NCBI GenBank assembly: GCA_020633465.1
Contig: JACKDN010000013.1
Location: forward strand, 150,060 to 214,059
DNA from: Myxococcales bacterium
GTDB taxonomy: Bacteria > Myxococcota_A > Bradymonadia > UBA7976 > UBA1532
Reading direction: 5' to 3'
Length of the DNA: 64,000 bases
Shown here one piece after another: positions 60,057 to 64,000 of this stretch (its first letter is position 1; each line of letters opens with the position of its first letter). A program made the position numbers and the translations under genes. The notes beneath the pieces are model-generated. The model saw only the letters and a list, made by a program, of their open reading frames with translations. It was not told where the DNA came from and did no database searches.

Positions 60057-61077
60057 ACGCGTGAAGTGGAAGGCGGCGCCCTCGCCAGGCCGCGACTCGG
60101 CGGATGCATGCCGCGTGACGCTCCGGAAGCAACCTGGCGGAGCGGTCGCGGAGCCAGGCCGACGCGCCGTCGAAGTCGCGCAGCGGCGAGTGCAGGCGCT
60201 GAAAGGCCTGGAATTAAGCAGCCCCGCGTGCGCGCGTGGGTCAAGCCCACGCCGTTGTCGCGCACCGTGTGCGCCAGCTCGTCGCCCTGCACCGCCGTGG
60301 TCAGCGCACGTGGGGCGCGTCTCCCAGGCGGTGAACTTGATCGCGTTCTCGAACAGCACCTCGAGCACCACGCGCGACAGCTCGGGATCGGCGCTGGTGG
60401 GCTGCGGCGCCTCGACCGACCACTCGACGGCCTGCCAACCGCGCGCGGCGATGACGTCGGCGGCCTGCGCGGCCAGATCGACGTCCCGCGGGTGGGCCTC
60501 GACCTGGCGGATCTCGGACAAGCGCAGCAGCCCGTTCAAGAGCTCGCTCATGTTGGCGGCGGCGTGGGTCACCCGCTCCAACAGATCGGCGTGATCCGCG
60601 GACAGATCGGCCTCGGCCGTCACGATGTCGACGAAGCTCGCGATCGAGCGCAGGGGCGTGCGCAGGTTGTGCGCCACCGAGTGCGCGAAGGCCTCGAGGT
60701 CGCGGTTGGCGGCCTCGAGGTCGCGCGTGCGCTCGTGCACCCGCTCTTCGAGCACCTCGTTGAGCGTGCGCTGGGCCGCCTCGCTCGCCCGCAGGGCTTC
60801 GGACGCCGAAGACAGCTCGTGCACGCTGCGCTCGAGCGCGGCGCGCTGCCGGTGCAGCTGCTCGTTCTGGCGGTGGAGTTGCTCGTACACCGCCACCTTG
60901 CTGCGCAGCACGTGGTTGTCGACGGGCTTGATGAGGTAGTCGACCGCGCCGCTCTCGTAGCCTTCGAACACTTGCTCCTGCGCGCGGGCCGAGCCGGTGA
61001 CGAAGATGATCGGCGTGCGCGCGGTGCGCTTGTTCGACCGCATCAGGCGGTGCTGCACGAGGCCGGGTTGCTGAAGC
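60050..61077 (-). CDS. response-regulator histidine kinase, both ends damaged
   Basis: The frame covers TPIIFVTGSARAQEQVFEGY and AVDYLIKPVD, the second half of a receiver domain with the conserved Thr and Lys, a coiled coil of Glu/Arg-rich helices, then AFAHSVAHNLRTPLRSI (HisKA H-box) and VVLEVLFENAIKFT (HATPase N-box). The receiver's phospho-acceptor Asp and all of its first half are missing. From about 60330 the ATP-binding part is split among frames (DNGVGLTHAR, RPGEGAAFHFT). It was probably a cytoplasmic hybrid kinase with a receiver first. It meets CheR at about 61077 with both 5' ends missing. Confidence 0.7.
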
Positions 61078-61511
61078 GGACGCGCATCTACGCGACCGAC
61101 CTCAGCGCGGCGGCGCTCGAGCAGGCGCGCGAGGGGGTGTATCCGGCGGCGGCGGTGCGCGAGGCCACCACGGCCTACGTCGAAGCGGGCGGTCGGGCGT
61201 CCTTCGCGGACTACTACACGGCGGCCTACGGGCGCATGTCGCTGGCGTCGTTCCTGCGGCGCGACGTCGTGTTCAGCGATCACAGCCTGGCGACCGACAG
61301 CGCCTTCGCCGAGGTGCACCTCGTGATGTGTCGCAACGTGCTGATCTACTTCCAGCCGAAGCTGCAGACGCGGGCGGTGGGGGTGTTCCTCGACAGCCTG
61401 AGCCGACGAGGTTTCCTGTGCCTCGGGGCGGGCGAGAGCCTGCTGCGCACGGGCCACGCCGGAGCGTTCGACGTCGTCGACGAGGCCGCGCGTCTGTATC
61501 GCCGACGGTGA
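61070..61511 (+). CDS. cheR: CheR methyltransferase, C-terminal part
   Basis: The open frame begins without a start codon at VLHEAGLLKRTRIYATDLS and continues ALEQAREGVYPAAAVREATT, then VVFSDHSLATDSAFAEVHLV, MCRNVLIYFQPKLQTRA and LSRRGFLCLGAGESLL, the second half of a chemotaxis-receptor methyltransferase. The SAM-binding motif I (GxxTGEE) and the N-terminal domain are absent. 441 bases remain to the TGA. Truncated at the same point as the divergent kinase. Confidence 0.75.
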
Positions 61512-61520
61512 GTGGTTGGA

Positions 61521-61886
61521 TCAGAGGGGGTGCAGCGAGGCGCGGGCGAAGGCGAGGAAGCCGCAGACGACCGCGACGACCAGCCAGTACACCATCGGGC
61601 CGTGGTTCGGATCGCCCGACGCCAGGTGCACGGCGGTGAAGGCGAGCATCTCGGCGGCGACGACGGCCGCCCCGAGCGGCGCGAGGACGCCGGGCACGCC
61701 GCCGAGGGCCGGCAGCACCAAGCCGACCGCGCAGAGGATCTCGACGCCGCTGAGCCCGAGCCACACCGGGTGGGGGATGGCGCTCAACGAGGGCACGGTC
61801 TGCGCGGCGTTCGAGAGCTTCCACACCGCGCCCATGGCGGTGTGGAGGGCGAGCAGAATCTGGAGCACCCACAGGAAGACGTTCAT
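61521..61886 (-). CDS. DoxX-like membrane protein
   Basis: The 121-residue protein has four hydrophobic helices: FLWVLQILLALHTAMGAVWK, VWLGLSGVEILCAVGLVLPA, LGAAVVAAEMLAFTAVHLA and VYWLVVAVVCGFLAFARAS. This is the DoxX/DoxD-like family of small inner-membrane proteins, some of which take part in thiosulfate or redox processes. It ends ten bases from the truncated CheR stop, tail to tail. Confidence 0.82.
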   Translation of the reverse strand: MNVFLWVLQILLALHTAMGAVWKLSNAAQTVPSLSAIPHPVWLGLSGVEILCAVGLVLPALGGVPGVLAPLGAAVVAAEMLAFTAVHLASGDPNHGPMVYWLVVAVVCGFLAFARASLHPL

Positions 61887-61934
61887 GGCATGCCTTTGCG
61901 GGCGGGCGTGGCCCGCCGGCGGTGAGCGGCGGGG

Positions 61935-62372
61935 TTACAGGCGGTCGAGCAGGTCGACGAGACGATCGCCCATCATGCGCCAGCCGTAGCGGGCGCCGCC
62001 GAAGTTCTGCTTCTGCGCGGGCGTGAAGCCCGACTGCACCAGCGTGACGCGCGTGCCGGTGTCGGTGGGCGCGAGGGTGAAGGTGACCAGGGTGTCCAGC
62101 TCGCCGACCACCCACGTCCAGCTGATGGAGCGATGGGGGTCGACGGCGACCATCTCGCAGTCGACGACGCCGTCCCAGCCCGGCTGAGGCGGGGCCTGGA
62201 AGCGGAAGGTCGCGCCCGGCTCGAGGTGCAGGGCGGCGATCGGCAGCAGCCATTGGCTGAGCAGCGCCGGCCGGGTGAGGGCGCGCCACACCTTCTCGGG
62301 CGGGTGACGCAGGTCGAACTCGAACTCGAGGGTGGCGGACTGCCCGCGCGCGGTCTTGTCGGTGATGCTCAT
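61935..62372 (-). CDS. SRPBCC/AHSA1-like protein
   Basis: I start at the ATG at 62372, which overlaps the ArsR stop (ATGA). The 145 residues include FEFDLRHPPEKVWRALTRPA, LLSQWLLPIAALHLEPGATF and LVTFTLAPTDTGTRVTLVQS with a final helix GARYGWRMMGDRLVDLLDRL, the AHSA1/START fold. Coupling of ArsR with an AHSA1 protein is a frequent pair. No ligand is known. Confidence 0.85.
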   Translation of the reverse strand: MSITDKTARGQSATLEFEFDLRHPPEKVWRALTRPALLSQWLLPIAALHLEPGATFRFQAPPQPGWDGVVDCEMVAVDPHRSISWTWVVGELDTLVTFTLAPTDTGTRVTLVQSGFTPAQKQNFGGARYGWRMMGDRLVDLLDRL

Positions 62373-62695
62373 TCGTCCATCGTGTCCAGCAGCCTCTCGA
62401 GGCGCTCGAGGCGATCCGTCCAGAAGGCGCGGTAGTGGGTGATCCAATCGACGAGGGGCTGCAGCCCCTCCGGTTGCACGGAGTAGTAGACGCTGCGCCC
62501 TTCGCGGCGGCCGTCGACGAGGCCGGCGGCGCGCAGCGTGGCGAGGTGCTGCGAGACGGCGGGCTGCGAGATGTCGAAGCGCGCGGTGAGATCGCGCACG
62601 GCCGCCTCGCCTTGGGTGAGCGACTCGAAGATCGCCCGCCGGCTGGGATCGGCGAGGGCGCGGAAGATGCGGTCTTCGGCAACGGCGCTGCGCAT
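62369..62695 (-). CDS. ArsR-family repressor
   Basis: I take the ATG at 62695, where the protein starts MRSAVAEDRIFRALADPSRR. 108 residues, with the winged helix FDISQPAVSQHLATLRAAGL and the wing VDGRREGRSVYYSV. The cysteine box of metal-sensing ArsR proteins (ELCVCDL) is absent, so it probably senses something other than arsenite or has no ligand. It overlaps the SRPBCC gene, and a palindrome lies just upstream (62706-62721). Confidence 0.85.
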   Translation of the reverse strand: MRSAVAEDRIFRALADPSRRAIFESLTQGEAAVRDLTARFDISQPAVSQHLATLRAAGLVDGRREGRSVYYSVQPEGLQPLVDWITHYRAFWTDRLERLERLLDTMDE

Positions 62696-62705
62696 GCGCT
62701 GATTG

Positions 62706-62721
62706 ATAAGCCGTCGCTTAT
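62706..62721. promoter_or_regulatory. ATAAGC-N4-GCTTAT palindrome, likely ArsR operator
   Basis: Perfect 6+4+6 inverted repeat 10 bases upstream of the ArsR start codon, in an otherwise GC-rich stretch. Position and symmetry suit self-repression by the ArsR protein; it also lies upstream of the divergent regulator gene. Confidence 0.5.
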
Positions 62722-62771
62722 TTGTTGTCAAGCGAGCGATCGACGACACACGCGATCTTTGGTTTGATCGA

Positions 62772-62791
62772 AGTTGCAGAAATGTGCAACT
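62772..62791. promoter_or_regulatory. AGTTGCA-N6-TGCAACT palindrome upstream of regulator
   Basis: Perfect 7+6+7 inverted repeat 25 bases before the ATG at 62817. Likely binding site for the regulator itself or another dimer. Confidence 0.5.
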
Positions 62792-62816
62792 GTGGACGGG
62801 CCATCAGGAGAGCTCG

Positions 62817-63614
62817 ATGAACGACCCCCATCCCGTCCGCGCCGAGCATCGCGCGCGGGTGCTGTTCACGACGCTGCTGCCGGCGGCGCGGCTGGCGCGG
62901 GTGTTGGGTGCCGATCTGAAGACGCTGGAGCGTTGGCTGCACCTGGCGTGCTTCACCGAGCTGCGGGATCACGGCGCGACGCTCGACGAGACGGCCGAGG
63001 CGTTGGGCGTCAGCCTGCGCAAGGTGTCGCAGCTGTCGAAGCGGTCGAAGTCGAACTTCTTCGCGCCCGAGCGCGAGCAGACGCTGCCACGGCGCATCGA
63101 GTTCCTGGTGTGGAAGCGCGCGCTGACCTTCGGGCGCATCGCGCAAGCGCTGCCCGACGTGGACGCGGCGAGCGTCGAGCAGGCGCTCGACGCGCTGGTC
63201 GAGCAAGGCCGCGTGTCCGTCGACGCGTCGGGGCGCCGCGCGCGCTACGCCGCGACGCGGGACGGCTCGCGGCTGGTGTCCGATGGCTGGGTGGCGCGCA
63301 TCGACGGCCTGCGCCACCTGCTGACGACGGTGACCGATGCGGTGCACGCGCGCTTCTTCGAGGCGCGGCCCGACGTGGCCGCGCGGAGCTTCGCGCGGAC
63401 GCTGAACCTGCGGGTGCGACCGGAGGATCTGCCGCGGTTGCGGGCGCTCTACGAAGAGACGATCTGGCCGGCCCTCGAGGCGTTGGACGCCGCGAGCGCC
63501 GAAGACGAGGACGCGGTGCCGATCAGCCTCGCGCTGAGCTGGGCCCCCTACGGACACACCGAGGCGCTGCCGACGGCGCCGGGCGAGGAGGACGGGCAAT
63601 GGGAAGAGGAGTGA
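62817..63614 (+). CDS. putative winged-helix regulator of unknown family
   Basis: ATG at 62817 with CAGGAG ahead. The 265-residue product has a helix-turn-helix-like ATLDETAEALGVSLRKVSQL, a winged-helix LTFGRIAQALPDVDAASVEQ, DALVEQGRVSVDASGRRARY, and a C-terminal helical half (VTDAVHARFFEARPDVAARS). The layout (small HTH, then wHTH, then a helical effector-binding half) is similar to the broken gene at 58195. I do not know the family. The next gene overlaps its stop in a GTGA. Confidence 0.6.
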   Translation: MNDPHPVRAEHRARVLFTTLLPAARLARVLGADLKTLERWLHLACFTELRDHGATLDETAEALGVSLRKVSQLSKRSKSNFFAPEREQTLPRRIEFLVWKRALTFGRIAQALPDVDAASVEQALDALVEQGRVSVDASGRRARYAATRDGSRLVSDGWVARIDGLRHLLTTVTDAVHARFFEARPDVAARSFARTLNLRVRPEDLPRLRALYEETIWPALEALDAASAEDEDAVPISLALSWAPYGHTEALPTAPGEEDGQWEEE

Positions 63615-64000
63615 GGGCGCGCGCGGCGGGGTGGACCGGGGGCGCGCTGCTGGCGTTGGCCGGCTGCGTGGTCGCGCCGGCCGAGGACGCGGACTGTGAG
63701 GGCGGCACGGCCTACAGCGAGGCGGGCAACGCGATGTGCGTCTACCGCGGCGGCATCCAGGAGACGGGCTTCGAGTGCCCCGACGCGATGCCCCACCGCG
63801 GCGACTTCGACGACTTCACCGTGTGCAGCGAGCGCCCGGTGGACCGACCGATGGCGGATCGCGCGTGGTGCGCGTCGGGGCATTGCGAGGCGCCGCGCGA
63901 GCTGCCGGACGGCGGGGCGCCCGGCGGCGGGTCGCCCGACAGCGGTGTGCCCACGGCGGCCATCCCACCGCTGCCGGAAGACTTCGACCCGGGGAACGCG
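63611..64000 (+). CDS. cysteine-rich lipoprotein, cut by the window end
   Basis: The GTG at 63611 overlaps the regulator stop (GTGA); an in-frame ATG at 63599 is also possible. The signal ends in lipobox ALAGC. The mature sequence has cysteines at regular points (DADCEGGTAY, NAMCVYRGG, FECPDAMP, TVCSERP, WCASGHCEAP), then a Gly/Pro linker. It runs off the window with no stop, so its length is not known. Paired with the regulator upstream. Confidence 0.65.
   Translation, partial: MRARAAGWTGGALLALAGCVVAPAEDADCEGGTAYSEAGNAMCVYRGGIQETGFECPDAMPHRGDFDDFTVCSERPVDRPMADRAWCASGHCEAPRELPDGGAPGGGSPDSGVPTAAIPPLPEDFDPGNA

Noticed and set aside
59107..60292. Several 200-450 codon frames on the minus strand in the damaged block
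   Set aside because: They are Arg/Ala/Pro-rich shadows; the plus strand holds ordered protein pieces.

Overview
The window is a very GC-rich bacterial chromosome segment that fits Myxococcota (Polyangia-like deltaproteobacterial lineage). The reasons are the many lipoproteins with Asp/Ala- or GGxPGxGG-rich linkers, cysteine-rich DxDxDGxxDC repeats, a giant thrombospondin type 3 repeat protein whose end carries a MYXO-CTERM-like sorting tail, frequent GTG starts and many 4-base ATGA/GTGA gene overlaps. I saw no rRNA, tRNA, CRISPR array or transposase gene.

Region 1 (0-14.2 kb) is a minus-strand run of envelope lipoproteins: a hydrolase-like protein, two multi-repeat or cysteine-rich proteins, a condensation-type acyltransferase with a tiny coupled ORF, a diheme cytochrome plus beta-helix pair, and a duplicated M15-like peptidase interrupted by frameshifts in its linker. 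Region 2 (14.3-20.9 kb) has an AlkZ-like winged-helix protein, an MgtC/DUF4010 membrane protein and a SNF2 helicase-SWIM zinc finger pair. Region 3 (21-34 kb) carries repeat elements, the giant TSP3 surface protein, small cytosolic proteins, phosphatidylserine synthase and a 1355-residue lipoprotein with two CxxCH sites.

Region 4 (33.9-43.7 kb) looks accessory: a KAP-type P-loop NTPase with a small membrane partner, a Phd/PIN toxin-antitoxin pair, an EamA transporter, a HEAT-like protein whose 3' end is duplicated around a DUF433/DUF5615 toxin-antitoxin pair, and a Uma2 nuclease. Region 5 (43.7-57.2 kb) is mostly metabolic: PPi-type phosphofructokinase, a DsbA-fold protein, a TIR-like protein, an amidohydrolase with an Fe-S/Zn-type CxxCC partner, YaiI, and a tightly overlapping treZ-GH57-treY operon that makes trehalose from maltodextrin.

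Region 6 (57.8-61.5 kb) is damaged: recognisable genes are broken by an indel every few dozen bases, and at about 61.07 kb two truncated signalling genes (histidine kinase, CheR) meet head to head. This looks more like low-quality consensus and a chimeric or rearranged join than like normal gene decay. Region 7 (61.5-64 kb) is intact again: DoxX, an ArsR-SRPBCC pair and a winged-helix regulator followed by a cysteine-rich lipoprotein. That regulator-lipoprotein pair seems to repeat the layout of the damaged pair at 58.2-60.1 kb.
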